From the NCBI GenBank assembly GCA_022711635.1, contig JAKLEQ010000007.1, forward strand, positions 1 to 37,739: a stretch of 37,739 nucleotides of DNA, written 5' to 3'. Positions 16,052 to 23,441 of the stretch are shown here, one piece after another. The notes beneath the pieces were generated by a model, which saw only the letters and a list, made by a program, of their open reading frames with translations, searched no databases and had not been told where the DNA came from. How positions within the stretch are numbered: position 1 is the stretch's first letter; the number at the start of each line of letters is the position of its first letter. The DNA comes from Methanoregula sp. (GTDB lineage: Archaea; Halobacteriota; Methanomicrobia; Methanomicrobiales; Methanospirillaceae). The translations under genes and the position numbers were made by a program.

Positions 16052-17008
16052 TCATATGCCTATATTATTGATCCACGTTCCCAATAAAAAGAGCGTACCA
16101 AATGCAACCATTGCCGTCAACCCGGCAGCCATCAGGGTGACGGAGCGGACGGCGCGGAAGATCTCTGGTCCCCCATCATCCAGTGACCGGATGGGGTCGC
16201 CGATCGTATACACTCCAGGTTTTTCGAACCGTACACCAGCGCCCCCGGCCATCGCTGCCATGATGATCCCGCCGTTGAATCCCGGCCGCCTCCTTCCGTC
16301 GCGGCGCATAATGGTGTATGCAGGGGAGAACCGCCCCTTCGCTGCAAAATACACCAGGAGGAGTGTCGCCGTAACCCGTGCAGGGATAAACGTGAGCACG
16401 TCGTCCATCCGTGCGGAAAACCAGCCAATCCGCTCCCGCTCGTCCCGGTACCCGAGCATCGCGTCCATCGTGTTGGCAGCACGGTAGACAGCTGCCCCGG
16501 TGAGCCCGAGGAACCCGTAGAAGAGAAGGGGAGCGACGATGCTGTCCGTAATGTTCTCCGTCAGGGACTCGTACGCGGCAGAGAGGATGTGCTCCCGGTC
16601 CAGTCCGGCCGTATCCCGGGAGACCATCTGCCGCACGCTCTCCCGCCCCGATTCAACGCCATCCCCGACAGCAACCACAACGGAGGCAGCGTGCTCTTCA
16701 AGAGCGCGCCAGGCAAAGCAGCATTTCAGCAGGAAGGGGGCGAAAGCCAGATACAGGAGCTCTGGCGCGAAATGGCTGAAGAGGAGGAACGGGAAGGCGA
16801 AAAGGAGGATTGTTCCGCACCAGAAGAAAACCCCGACAAAACGCTGGACCACCGGAGGATAGAGTGCGGCCCGGCCCCAGAAACCGATGAACCTGCCTAT
16901 GAGCGCAACCGGGTGGAACGGGGTATGGGGGTCACCGATCAGCCGGTCAATGAGAAGGGCCGCGGCGAGAACGAAGACCGTGGCTAGTTCGATCCCTGAC
17001 GATACCAT
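16052..17008 (-). CDS. cbiB: Cobalamin biosynthesis protein CbiB (adenosylcobinamide-phosphate synthase)
   Basis: This 318-residue membrane protein carries the CbiB/CobD landmarks [24 protein letters not shown] near the N-terminus, [33 protein letters not shown] in the middle and [11 protein letters not shown]. It attaches the aminopropanol arm to adenosylcobyric acid in corrinoid synthesis, needed by methanogens for methyl transfer. Its start overlaps the end of the upstream gene by 25 bases. The C-terminus is hydrophobic and ends at a normal place. It is probably co-transcribed with the purA-Trm112-DUF7524-like genes. Confidence 0.93.
   Translation of the reverse strand: MVSSGIELATVFVLAAALLIDRLIGDPHTPFHPVALIGRFIGFWGRAALYPPVVQRFVGVFFWCGTILLFAFPFLLFSHFAPELLYLAFAPFLLKCCFAWRALEEHAASVVVAVGDGVESGRESVRQMVSRDTAGLDREHILSAAYESLTENITDSIVAPLLFYGFLGLTGAAVYRAANTMDAMLGYRDERERIGWFSARMDDVLTFIPARVTATLLLVYFAAKGRFSPAYTIMRRDGRRRPGFNGGIIMAAMAGGAGVRFEKPGVYTIGDPIRSLDDGGPEIFRAVRSVTLMAAGLTAMVAFGTLFLLGTWINNIGI
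16061..16069 (-). promoter_or_regulatory. TATA box of the pdxST operon
   Basis: On the minus strand AATAATATAGG stands between cbiB and pdxS. Transcription would begin near 16036, about 50 bases before the preferred pdxS start at 15986. This spacing decides against the longer PdxS reading that begins at 16055. Confidence 0.5.
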
Positions 17009-17556
17009 GTATAGACTGCCCCGATGATCAGGACGAGAAACGATGCGATGTTAAGGAGCTCGATCTTCGAATACAGCCATGCAGAATAGAGGATAAGGGC
17101 GATTCCCATGGCAGCCATCAGGGGATGCGGCATGCCGTGTGCAACAGGCTGGAGGGGTACTTCCCTTGCGGCCCTGGCCTTCAAAGATGACTCCGCCGTG
17201 AAGACCTCGACCTTGAAGGAATTTTTTACGACCCCATACCCGCTGATGACATCGATATCGAAGAACCCGGGATGGGAGTCGCTGCGGATCGGGATGGTGA
17301 GTATGGAGTCGTCAACGACGTAGAGGTTTTCGTGGAAGAACGGGGAGTAGGTCCCGATATTCGAGGATGAAACGGTGATGTGGACCGGAGCACCGCGGTT
17401 CAGGAAACGCAGGCGGAGCTGCCCTCCCGCCCGCACCCGGACCGGTGCCCGCGGCGCCTCGATGGAGTTGATCCCGCTCCGGTTGAGGAAAATCTCGAAC
17501 GTCTCCCCTCCGGCGTCCTGATCCGGGAGAACCGCGGCGACGGAGAGCGGGAACAT
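16984..17556 (-). CDS. DUF7524-like archaeal membrane protein
   Basis: This 190-residue protein has a beta-rich soluble domain (about 1-125) and two C-terminal membrane segments (about 138-160 and 165-183). The domain has FEIFLNRSGINSIEAP, then LRLRFLNRGAPVHITV and DIDVISGYGVVKNSFKVEV, a pattern I recall from haloarchaeal DUF7524 proteins (N-terminal strand, HVH-like loop, TGYG near the end of the domain). Its function is unknown. The ATG at 17556 has GGTGG upstream. A much longer frame (to 17775) covers the Trm112-like gene in another frame and is rejected. It lies between the Trm112-like gene and cbiB in one apparent operon. Confidence 0.7.
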   Translation of the reverse strand: MFPLSVAAVLPDQDAGGETFEIFLNRSGINSIEAPRAPVRVRAGGQLRLRFLNRGAPVHITVSSSNIGTYSPFFHENLYVVDDSILTIPIRSDSHPGFFDIDVISGYGVVKNSFKVEVFTAESSLKARAAREVPLQPVAHGMPHPLMAAMGIALILYSAWLYSKIELLNIASFLVLIIGAVYTWYRQGSN

Positions 17557-17570
17557 GGATATTCCACCGT

Positions 17571-17753
17571 CTATCGGCTGGAGTTCTGGGGAAGGAGGTT
17601 CGGGATTCCTTCGTGGATCGGGTAATCGACCCCGCAGTGTGCGCAGGTCAGTACTCCTTCGATTATTTCCCGCTCGTTCTCCTCGGCGACCGACAGGGTC
17701 AGGTCGCCTTTGCAGACGGGGCAGCACAGGATATCGAGGATCTTTCGCTTCAT
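17571..17753 (-). CDS. Trm112-like zinc-binding protein
   Basis: This 60-residue protein has two zinc-ligand pairs, CPVC (C11, C14) and CAHC (C37, C40), and the family ending GVDYPIHEGIPNLLP. Trm112 proteins activate methyltransferases that modify tRNA, rRNA or translation factors by forming stable heterodimers. It overlaps the purA stop as ATGA. No methyltransferase partner is adjacent, so its partners must be encoded elsewhere. It is short but the motif set is clear. Confidence 0.85.
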   Translation of the reverse strand: MKRKILDILCCPVCKGDLTLSVAEENEREIIEGVLTCAHCGVDYPIHEGIPNLLPQNSSR

Positions 17754-18763
17754 CGGTGTTCATCCCGGATATCAATGATCTGGGTCAGCTCCGGTCCTGT
17801 GGAGATGAGCGTGATCGGGTAGCCGATATCCTCCTCTGCCTGCTTTAAGAAGTCTTTTGCCTTCTTTGTCAGTTTTCCGTACTCGGTGATCCCGAAACAG
17901 GCCTTGTCCACCCGGTCGATCCCTGTTATTGCTGCCTGCGTGCAGCCGTTGATCATTGCCGAGTACCGTGCCATCGATCCATCCCAGCCGCCAATCCGCC
18001 GCTTCCGGTGGGTAACGGTCCCGAACTCCTGGATCCCCATGGCATCGGACTTGTCAGCGGCCATCTCTGTGCTGAAGGGGCCTTCCCCGACACGGGTCGG
18101 GTATGCCTTGAAGACGACGATGACGTCGTCGATCCTTGTCGGGCCGACACCGTTGTCAGCAGCGATCTGGGAGGCGGACGTATCCTTGCTGGTGACAAAC
18201 GGGTAGGTGCCGTAATAGAGTGAGATCCCAAAACCCTGGGTGCCTTCGAGCAGCACGACCTTGTCCTCCTTCAGGGCGTCATCAATCGCCTTCGGCACGT
18301 CCATGAGGTATTCCGCAAGCTCCGGGAGGTCCTTTGCCTGCGGGGAGAGCCGCATCACCCTGTCGGAATTCGCCGGGCCGCATCCGGACCCGGTGCTCCC
18401 GATCTTCTTCGCGAGATGAGCGCTGCCCTTGTCCCGGGCGATGTGCTCCTCGGTGATAATGCCGCAGCGCCGGTCGACAAAGACCCTCCCTTTAACGCCG
18501 AGCATCTCTACTTCATGCTTCAGAACCCTCGGGTCGACGAGGACGCCGCTGCCTATGCAGAGTTTTGCGTCCTTGTAGACAAACCCGGACGGCACCATCC
18601 GGACACCGTATTCCTTTGTCCCGACCTGGACCGTGTGGCCGGCGTTCGGACCAACACCCCCGCGCGAGATGATCACGGGTTTATCGGCATGGGCGATGTG
18701 GGCAACGATCTTTCCTTTCCCCTCATCACCAAAAAAACCACCAACGATAATAGAGCAGCTCAT
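17750..18763 (-). CDS. purA: Adenylosuccinate synthetase
   Basis: This 337-residue enzyme joins IMP and aspartate, using GTP, to make adenylosuccinate in AMP synthesis. It has the loop GGFFGDEGKGK at the N-terminus, GPNAGHTVQVG, GSTGSGCGPANSDRV, LLEGTQGFGISLYYGTYPFVTSKDTSA and the C-terminal TGIDRVDKACFGITEY. It is the short archaeal form, about 90 residues shorter than bacterial PurA. A candidate TATA box lies about 35 bases upstream, so the mRNA has a very short leader. It starts the operon purA - Trm112-like - DUF7524-like - cbiB. Confidence 0.96.
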   Translation of the reverse strand: MSCSIIVGGFFGDEGKGKIVAHIAHADKPVIISRGGVGPNAGHTVQVGTKEYGVRMVPSGFVYKDAKLCIGSGVLVDPRVLKHEVEMLGVKGRVFVDRRCGIITEEHIARDKGSAHLAKKIGSTGSGCGPANSDRVMRLSPQAKDLPELAEYLMDVPKAIDDALKEDKVVLLEGTQGFGISLYYGTYPFVTSKDTSASQIAADNGVGPTRIDDVIVVFKAYPTRVGEGPFSTEMAADKSDAMGIQEFGTVTHRKRRIGGWDGSMARYSAMINGCTQAAITGIDRVDKACFGITEYGKLTKKAKDFLKQAEEDIGYPITLISTGPELTQIIDIRDEHR

Positions 18764-18793
18764 TGAGATTCAAGTAGTGTTTGTTGAAGCGGG

Positions 18794-18803
18794 AAATAAA
18801 CAC
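18794..18803 (-). promoter_or_regulatory. Candidate TATA box of purA
   Basis: The minus strand reads GTGTTTATTT here. Transcription would begin about 10 bases before the purA ATG at 18763, giving a nearly leaderless mRNA. It lies in the 181-base gap after the aminotransferase gene and implies a separate purA operon. Confidence 0.45.
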
Positions 18804-18944
18804 TCCCCAACGATCAGCATATGCCTTTTTCCCGCGCGTGAGGGGACGGGTAAGAAAGGCGAAAAAGACCTTGTCATACCCAGGCGTCGTGCCGGCAGGA
18901 TACGACAGGCAAATGGGGAGCGTAAGGATGGTTCCCCCACCCGT

Positions 18945-20105
18945 CTATTTCAGCACAGAGAGGAAGATTTCCATCCGGTCGAGCGCCTCGGAGAGCGCTT
19001 TCCGGGAAACCGCATATGCGCACCGGAGGTGATCCTGTCCGCCCTCGCCAAGGACACTGCCCGGCACGACCGCAACCTTCTGTTCCCTAAGAAGCCGCTC
19101 GGCGAATTCCGTATCAGACAGGCCGGTATTCTTTACCGAGGGGAAGGCATAGAATGCACCCTCCGGGACGTGACAGCTCAGGCCGATCCGGCAGAGGCCG
19201 GAAACGAACATATTTCGCCTGAGACGGTACTCGTCAACCATCCGGTTTTTATCGTCTTCCGCGGACCGAAGCGCTTCGAGCGCCGCAACCTGTCCCATTG
19301 CCGGGGCGCAGAGCATCACGTACTGGTGGATCTTAAGGGCAGCGTCGCAGATGTTCTTTGGGGCGCAGAGATACCCGATCCGCCAGCCGGTCATCGCATA
19401 CGCCTTCGAGAACCCGTTTAAGGTTATCGTCCGCTCCCAGAGATCCCCGACCGTTGCTGTCGCCGTATGCTGCCCCTCGTACGTCAGCTCGGAATACACC
19501 TCGTCGCTGATCAGGGTGAGGTCGTTATCGGTGACGAGGTCGGCGATCGGTTCCAAATCTTCCCTGCGCATCACCGCGCCGGTCGGGTTGTTCGGGAAGT
19601 TAATGACCAGCGCCTTGGTCTTCTTCGTGATCTTCTCAGCAAGGGCATCCGGATTGAGCTTGAAACGGTCCCCTTCCCGGCATTCGACAGGAACCGGCAC
19701 GCCTCCGGCAAGCGTAACACACGGTGCATAGGAGACGTAGCTCGGCTGTGCAACGATCACCTCGTCTCCGGGATCGGTGACCGCCCGGATGGCGATGTCG
19801 AGCGCCTCGGAAACCCCGGTCGTTACGATCATCTCGGTGTCCGGGTTATACGTCAGCCGGTAACGGCGCGACAGGTCCCGGGAGAGTGCATCCCGGAGCC
19901 CCTGCAGGCCCCGGTTGGAGGTATAAGACGTTGCCCCCTGTTCGATGGAATAGATCGAGGACTCGCAGATGTTCCACGGAGTTGAGAAGTCCGGTTCCCC
20001 GACACCGAGGGATATGACCCCTTCCATCGTCATGGCAAGGTCGAAGAACCGCCGGATCCCTGACGGGGGGATGACCTTTGCCCGTGCAGATACTGGATCT
20101 CTCAT
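18945..20105 (-). CDS. Class I/II PLP-dependent aminotransferase (aspartate/aromatic type)
   Basis: This 386-residue fold-type I aminotransferase has GVGEPDFSTPWNI, SYTSNRGLQGLRDAL, the pyridine-ring aspartate and tyrosine in ISDEVYSELTY, and the PLP-lysine motif LNGFSKAYAMTGWRIGY. The C-terminal arginine region is RCAYAVSRKALSEAL. It belongs to the I-gamma branch, which includes aspartate and aromatic aminotransferases of archaea; the exact amino donor cannot be read from the sequence. Its gene follows the Lrp/AsnC regulator after eight bases, so the regulator probably senses an amino acid related to this reaction. Confidence 0.9.
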   Translation of the reverse strand: MRDPVSARAKVIPPSGIRRFFDLAMTMEGVISLGVGEPDFSTPWNICESSIYSIEQGATSYTSNRGLQGLRDALSRDLSRRYRLTYNPDTEMIVTTGVSEALDIAIRAVTDPGDEVIVAQPSYVSYAPCVTLAGGVPVPVECREGDRFKLNPDALAEKITKKTKALVINFPNNPTGAVMRREDLEPIADLVTDNDLTLISDEVYSELTYEGQHTATATVGDLWERTITLNGFSKAYAMTGWRIGYLCAPKNICDAALKIHQYVMLCAPAMGQVAALEALRSAEDDKNRMVDEYRLRRNMFVSGLCRIGLSCHVPEGAFYAFPSVKNTGLSDTEFAERLLREQKVAVVPGSVLGEGGQDHLRCAYAVSRKALSEALDRMEIFLSVLK

Positions 20106-20113
20106 GCGTCACC

Positions 20114-20605
20114 TTAGAAGGAGAACGGCAGGCGCTCTGTCTCCGGCTGTTCGAAGAATGCGTTGCCGTTCTCCTTGTATGTCTTCATGATAATGTGCGT
20201 TGCTGTCTCCCGGATCCGGTCCATCGGCGCGACATGTTCCGAGACGAACCGGGACACTTCCTGCATATTTTTCCCGGTGACGACCAGCTGGAGATCGTAC
20301 GTCCCGGTTATAAGGCGAAGCGTCCTGACCTGGCTGAACCTCGAGAGCCGTTCGGCAATCCGGTCGTACCCGTAGTCCCGCTCGGGACTCACTTTCAGCT
20401 CGATGATGGCGGCGACCTCGCCATTGCCGGCCTTCTCCCAGTCGATTGCTGCCGCGTACCGCTGGATGATGCGCGCCTCCTCGAGTGCGCGGATCCGTGC
20501 CCGGACTTCTGCGGTTGCAAGGGTAGTCATCGTCGCGATTTCTTCGGCAGAGAGCCGGCTGTTCTCCTCGATGATACGGAGGATCTGAAAGTCATGTTCG
20601 TCCAT
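20114..20605 (-). CDS. Lrp/AsnC family transcriptional regulator
   Basis: This 163-residue protein has an N-terminal helix-turn-helix (about 1-60, with ILRIIEENSRLSAEEIATMT) and a C-terminal RAM/AsnC ligand-binding domain (about 70-145, with VRTLRLITGTYDLQLVVTG). Such proteins bind DNA as octamers and respond to amino acids. It begins only five bases after the orc1 stop and ends eight bases before the aminotransferase, so it likely regulates the latter. Whether orc1 is on the same transcript is unclear. Confidence 0.92.
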   Translation of the reverse strand: MDEHDFQILRIIEENSRLSAEEIATMTTLATAEVRARIRALEEARIIQRYAAAIDWEKAGNGEVAAIIELKVSPERDYGYDRIAERLSRFSQVRTLRLITGTYDLQLVVTGKNMQEVSRFVSEHVAPMDRIRETATHIIMKTYKENGNAFFEQPETERLPFSF

Positions 20606-20610
20606 TCAGG

Positions 20611-21903
20611 TCACCTGAACCAGGTCTTTGTCCATTTTGCTTCCATCTGCTTCATGTCCAGATCCTTGAGCCCGTTCAGCCGCGGGTCCTTCTGGACAAC
20701 CTCACGAATCTTCCCGGTGTTGGAATCGAACCACATCTCCTTGGTCCTGCCATACCGCCCCTTGCTCACGACACGGGTGTTGATAACCCCCAGCATGTTC
20801 AGTTCTGAGATGAGGTCGGTTATGCGCCGGTGGGTCAGGATATCGAGCTGGATCTGCGGCGCGATGTCCTGGTAGAGCCGGGACACGTCCCCGCTCGTGA
20901 AGATGTTCTGGCCCCATTGCTCGAGCACAAGCATCGAATACAGGATCAGCTTGCTTTGCGTCGGAAGAGTCGCGATGCACTCGATCATGCTGTCGGTCTC
21001 GATCTTTGCCTGCGCCTGTTTCACATGGTCCTCGGTCACTTTTCCTGATTCGTCCCTGTCTGCGAGCTCCCCGGATATCCTGAGAAGGTCAAGCGCACGC
21101 CGCGCATCGCCATGCTCCTGTGCCGCGAGGGCCGCGCAGAGCGGAATCACCCCTTCCGATATCGCTCCGGGAATAAAAGCCCCTTCCGCACGCTGCGCGA
21201 GGATATCCACGAGCTGAGGGGCGTTGTACGGCGGGAAGACCAGCTCTTCCTCAGAGAGGGATGAGAGAACCCGGGGGTCGAGGAAATCCTTGAAACTGAG
21301 GTCATTGGAGATCCCGATGATGCTGACCTTGGAGTTCTTCAGGTCGGAATTTATCCTTGTGAGGTTGTAGAGCGTATCGTCGCCGCTCTTCTTCACGAGC
21401 TTGTCGATCTCGTCAAGGACAATGACAAGGACTGCCCGGGAGGAGTCCAGCTGGTTCTTCATCTCCGCATACACCTGATCGGTCGGCCAGCCGGTCATGG
21501 GGATATGGGTCTTTGTCTTGTCGCTCCCGACCTCATCGATCCCGGAGAGCTCCTTTGCAATCTGCGCCAGGACCCTGTACTGGGTATCGATCACCTCGCA
21601 GTTCAGGTGGACGATCCGGCAGAGCGTCCCCATGTTGCTGGAAACCTTTTCCAGTTCTGTCCCGACATATCGCACGCAGGCAGTCTTTCCGGTCCCGGTT
21701 TTGCCATAGATCAGGATATTGGAGGGGGTCTCATTGCGCAGGGAGGGGGCAAGGATGGAGGCAATCTCGTCAATCTGCGGCTTGCGGTGGGGCAGGATCT
21801 GGGGGCGGTAGGAGTGCCGGAGCACTTCGCGGTCCTTAAAAATTTTATTGCTGGTTAAATATTTTTTAAAAAGTCCAGTCTGAGGATCTTCCGGTTCTGG
21901 CAT
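20611..21903 (-). CDS. orc1: Origin recognition protein Orc1/Cdc6
   Basis: This 430-residue replication initiator has an AAA+ domain with Walker A GKTGTGKT (67-74), a Walker B VLVIVLDEID, a sensor region with GDARRALDLLRISGELAD, and a C-terminal winged-helix domain (about 300-410) that binds ORB sites. It binds and opens the origin and loads MCM. The gene adjoins the origin region at 21904-22859, as is usual for archaea. The ATG at 21903 has a weak AGGG upstream. A TATA box at 21964-21972 abuts an ORB site, which suggests autoregulation. Confidence 0.96.
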   Translation of the reverse strand: MPEPEDPQTGLFKKYLTSNKIFKDREVLRHSYRPQILPHRKPQIDEIASILAPSLRNETPSNILIYGKTGTGKTACVRYVGTELEKVSSNMGTLCRIVHLNCEVIDTQYRVLAQIAKELSGIDEVGSDKTKTHIPMTGWPTDQVYAEMKNQLDSSRAVLVIVLDEIDKLVKKSGDDTLYNLTRINSDLKNSKVSIIGISNDLSFKDFLDPRVLSSLSEEELVFPPYNAPQLVDILAQRAEGAFIPGAISEGVIPLCAALAAQEHGDARRALDLLRISGELADRDESGKVTEDHVKQAQAKIETDSMIECIATLPTQSKLILYSMLVLEQWGQNIFTSGDVSRLYQDIAPQIQLDILTHRRITDLISELNMLGVINTRVVSKGRYGRTKEMWFDSNTGKIREVVQKDPRLNGLKDLDMKQMEAKWTKTWFR

Positions 21904-21963
21904 GGTTTACCCTGTGGAGCTGATCCTTCGTGGTCTGATTAAAAAAAGGTGATCGTTTAATCT

Positions 21964-21972
21964 CCATATAAA
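21964..21972 (-). promoter_or_regulatory. TATA box of orc1, abutting ORB1
   Basis: The minus strand reads TTTATATGG, a good TATA box, about 60 bases before the orc1 ATG. The G-string end of the origin recognition box at 21971-21994 reaches into it, so bound Orc1 would cover the BRE/TATA region. Confidence 0.6.
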
Positions 21973-21994
21973 CCCCTTTATTTCCTCTGGAAAG
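21971..21994 (-). repeat. Origin recognition box 1 (ORB)
   Basis: On the minus strand this reads CTTTCCAGAGGAAATAAAGG followed by GGTT. It matches the archaeal ORB form (dyad TTCCAGTGGAAA, spacer, AAAGGGGT) with one change in the dyad centre. Orientation is toward orc1. Confidence 0.75.
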
Positions 21995-22125
21995 ATTGAA
22001 ATTATTCATCCGATTTAAAAATGAGCGCAGAATCGAAGATTAAAGGTTGTAATGGATGTTGTGCATCTATTTATAAAGCCTCTGCTGGTTGTCAAAAGAT
22101 GAAACCGGATTTTTTCCAGAGGGGG

Positions 22126-22148
22126 ACCCCTTTATTTCCAGTGGAAAG
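22126..22148 (-). repeat. Origin recognition box 2 (ORB)
   Basis: The minus strand reads CTTTCCACTGGAAATAAAGG followed by GGT: the perfect dyad with the downstream AAAGGGGT element. It has the same orientation as box 1, 155 bases away. Confidence 0.8.
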
Positions 22149-22257
22149 TCAAAACATCATTCTTATGATGATTTTTTCATTGTCAACAGGCATTTGGTAA
22201 GTTTCTCTTCCGATCATAAAAATGAATCGAAATGATTCGGAAAGCAAAGGGCTTCCC

Positions 22258-22388
22258 TTAATGAACAAGCTCCACATCTGCCTGCTCTGCAAGATCGTGC
22301 ACCCTCCTCACCCGGTACAATGCTATGTCAGCGTACCCCCGAACTCGTTAAGGACACCGCTCAGATTGAGGGACACCTCCACACCCAC
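22258..22388 (-). pseudogene. Possible frameshifted small gene within oriC
   Basis: On the minus strand two adjoining frames read like one small protein of about 43 residues: VGVEVSLNLSGVLNEFG in one frame and YADIALYRVRRVHDLAEQ (then ADVELVH and a stop) in the next. The frames join at a run of five G (plus-strand C run 22336-22340); one more G would restore a single open frame. Codon use resembles real genes here. A TATA-like TATATA at 22431-22436 lies upstream. It may be a decayed gene, or a sequencing error in a homopolymer. I recognise no family. Confidence 0.4.
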
Positions 22389-22477
22389 TTTTTCTGGTTC
22401 CGGGCGAACAGAACACGAATGACAAAGCGGTATATAGTCCGAATGAAAAATGTTAACGGGCACGTCAAAACGCACGG

Positions 22478-22489
22478 TTCCAGTGGAAG
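22478..22489 (+). repeat. Mini-ORB (dyad only)
   Basis: TTCCAGTGGAAG carries the dyad but no G-string. A degenerate relative, TTGGAAACTGGAAA, follows at 22497-22510. It may be a weaker Orc1 site. Confidence 0.5.
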
Positions 22490-22556
22490 TAGAGATTGGA
22501 AACTGGAAATATCATAAGGATCGTGAGAGCGTCACGAGCACCCATTGAATGATGAA

Positions 22557-22583
22557 GTTTCCAGTGGAAACCACGGGGTGGGG
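22557..22583 (+). repeat. Origin recognition box 3 (ORB)
   Basis: GTTTCCAGTGGAAACCACGG followed by GGTGGGG on the plus strand: a perfect dyad with a G-rich element, opposite in orientation to the two boxes next to orc1. Confidence 0.75.
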
Positions 22584-22752
22584 CGTGGAGATGAGAAAAT
22601 GTCCCGGATTCCTGGTGACAGGCACCCTGACCATACCCTAGTTCGACAGGAAACAGAGCTTCGCCCGCTCGAAAGGAAAACTCTCCACTAGAACTTCACC
22701 TTCTCTCACTCCCGGACTAGTAATACGTCTTTTTTCGGGAGTACTTAACCCA

Positions 22753-22777
22753 TGTTCCAGTGGAAACAAAGGGGTTC
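22753..22777 (+). repeat. Origin recognition box 4 (ORB), best match
   Basis: TGTTCCAGTGGAAACAAAGG followed by GGTTC on the plus strand is a full match to the archaeal ORB pattern. It lies about 80 bases upstream of moaB. Confidence 0.85.
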
Positions 22778-22823
22778 GTTCAATTTCAAACGAATTTTTG
22801 AAAACGGAGGATATCTTCACCGG

Positions 22824-22831
22824 TTTTATTA
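22824..22831 (+). promoter_or_regulatory. Candidate TATA box of the moaB-like gene
   Basis: TTTTATTA is centred about 32 bases before the ATG at 22860, and no Shine-Dalgarno precedes that ATG. Both fit a leaderless or nearly leaderless mRNA. Confidence 0.45.
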
Positions 22832-22859
22832 CCAAGCAATAACCACGGAATTTATAACT

Positions 22860-23348
22860 ATGAAGCAGGAGCATCTCCAACCGGTCATCGTCACCGTTGG
22901 TATCATCACCGTCTCGAGCAGCAGGACATCAGAGACGGATACCAGTGGCCTTACGATCAGCGAGATCATGAAAAAATCCGGCTTTTCGGTCACCCATTAC
23001 CGGATTGTGCCGGACCGGATCGATGCAATCCGCGCAGGACTGGAGCAGGCGAAAGCCCATGCAAACTGTATCATCATCAATGGCGGGACCGGCCTTACGC
23101 ATGACGACTGCACGATCGAAGCGGTCGCCCCCCTGATCGAGAAGACCATCGATGGATTCGGGGAACTTTTCCGGATGCTGAGCTTCCAGGAGATCGGGAC
23201 ATCGGCGCTCCTCTCCCGGGCTGTCGCAGGCACGTACCGGCAATGTATCGTCTTCTGTATTCCCGGGTCGACTCCTGCAGTAATCCTTGCAACGGAAAAA
23301 CTGATCGCACCGGAAATTGTGCACATCCTCTCTCATGCGACAAAATAA
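22860..23348 (+). CDS. moaB: Molybdenum cofactor biosynthesis protein, MoaB/Mog family
   Basis: This 162-residue protein has the MoaB/MogA fold signatures: VGIITVSSSRTSETDTSG near the N-terminus, INGGTGLTHDDCTIEAVAPLIEKTIDGFGELFR in the centre and FCIPGSTPAVILATEKLIAPEIVHIL at the end. It adenylylates molybdopterin on the route to the molybdenum or tungsten cofactor, required for formylmethanofuran and formate dehydrogenases in methanogens. The ATG at 22860 is chosen because the family N-terminus begins there; the frame extends to 22752 through an origin recognition box and is not coding upstream. Confidence 0.92.
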   Translation: MKQEHLQPVIVTVGIITVSSSRTSETDTSGLTISEIMKKSGFSVTHYRIVPDRIDAIRAGLEQAKAHANCIIINGGTGLTHDDCTIEAVAPLIEKTIDGFGELFRMLSFQEIGTSALLSRAVAGTYRQCIVFCIPGSTPAVILATEKLIAPEIVHILSHATK

Positions 23349-23441
23349 CAGTTTTTATCGCCTGCTGCAGTGAAAATTCCCTTCTTCCGCCACCAGTCCG
23401 GGGCGCCCCCAGACCCTGAATCGCCGGGGATGAAAAGCTTC

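Larger units (their letters stand above)
21904..22859. other. Replication origin (oriC) region
   Basis: About 950 bases with low GC compared to the flanking genes hold repeated origin recognition boxes built on TTCCAGTGGAAA plus a G-rich element. Boxes near orc1 (21971-21994, 22126-22148) read on the minus strand; boxes on the far side (22557-22583, 22753-22777) read on the plus strand. This inverted flanking layout around AT-rich DNA, next to orc1/cdc6, is the standard archaeal origin design. The stretch 22150-22255 is the most AT-rich and the best duplex-unwinding candidate. The only coding-like sequence is a small frameshifted remnant at 22258-22388. Confidence 0.88.

Noticed and set aside
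15987-16055. N-terminal extension of PdxS.
   Set aside because: The TATA box at 16061-16069 would start transcription after this point; the shorter form has a good Shine-Dalgarno and the usual family length.
17557-17775. N-terminal extension of the DUF7524-like frame.
   Set aside because: The region codes in another frame for the Trm112-like protein, and the extension is arginine- and proline-rich without structure.
22222-22422. Plus-strand open frame of 66 residues within the origin.
   Set aside because: It has a proline-, histidine- and serine-rich sequence with no Shine-Dalgarno. The opposite strand reads more like coding sequence.
21971-22777. Repeated TTCCAGTGGAAA elements as a possible CRISPR array.
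   Set aside because: Spacing is irregular, orientation changes, and copies are of origin recognition box type beside orc1.
22752-22859. Upstream extension of the moaB frame.
   Set aside because: It runs through an origin recognition box, and the MoaB family N-terminus begins at 22860.
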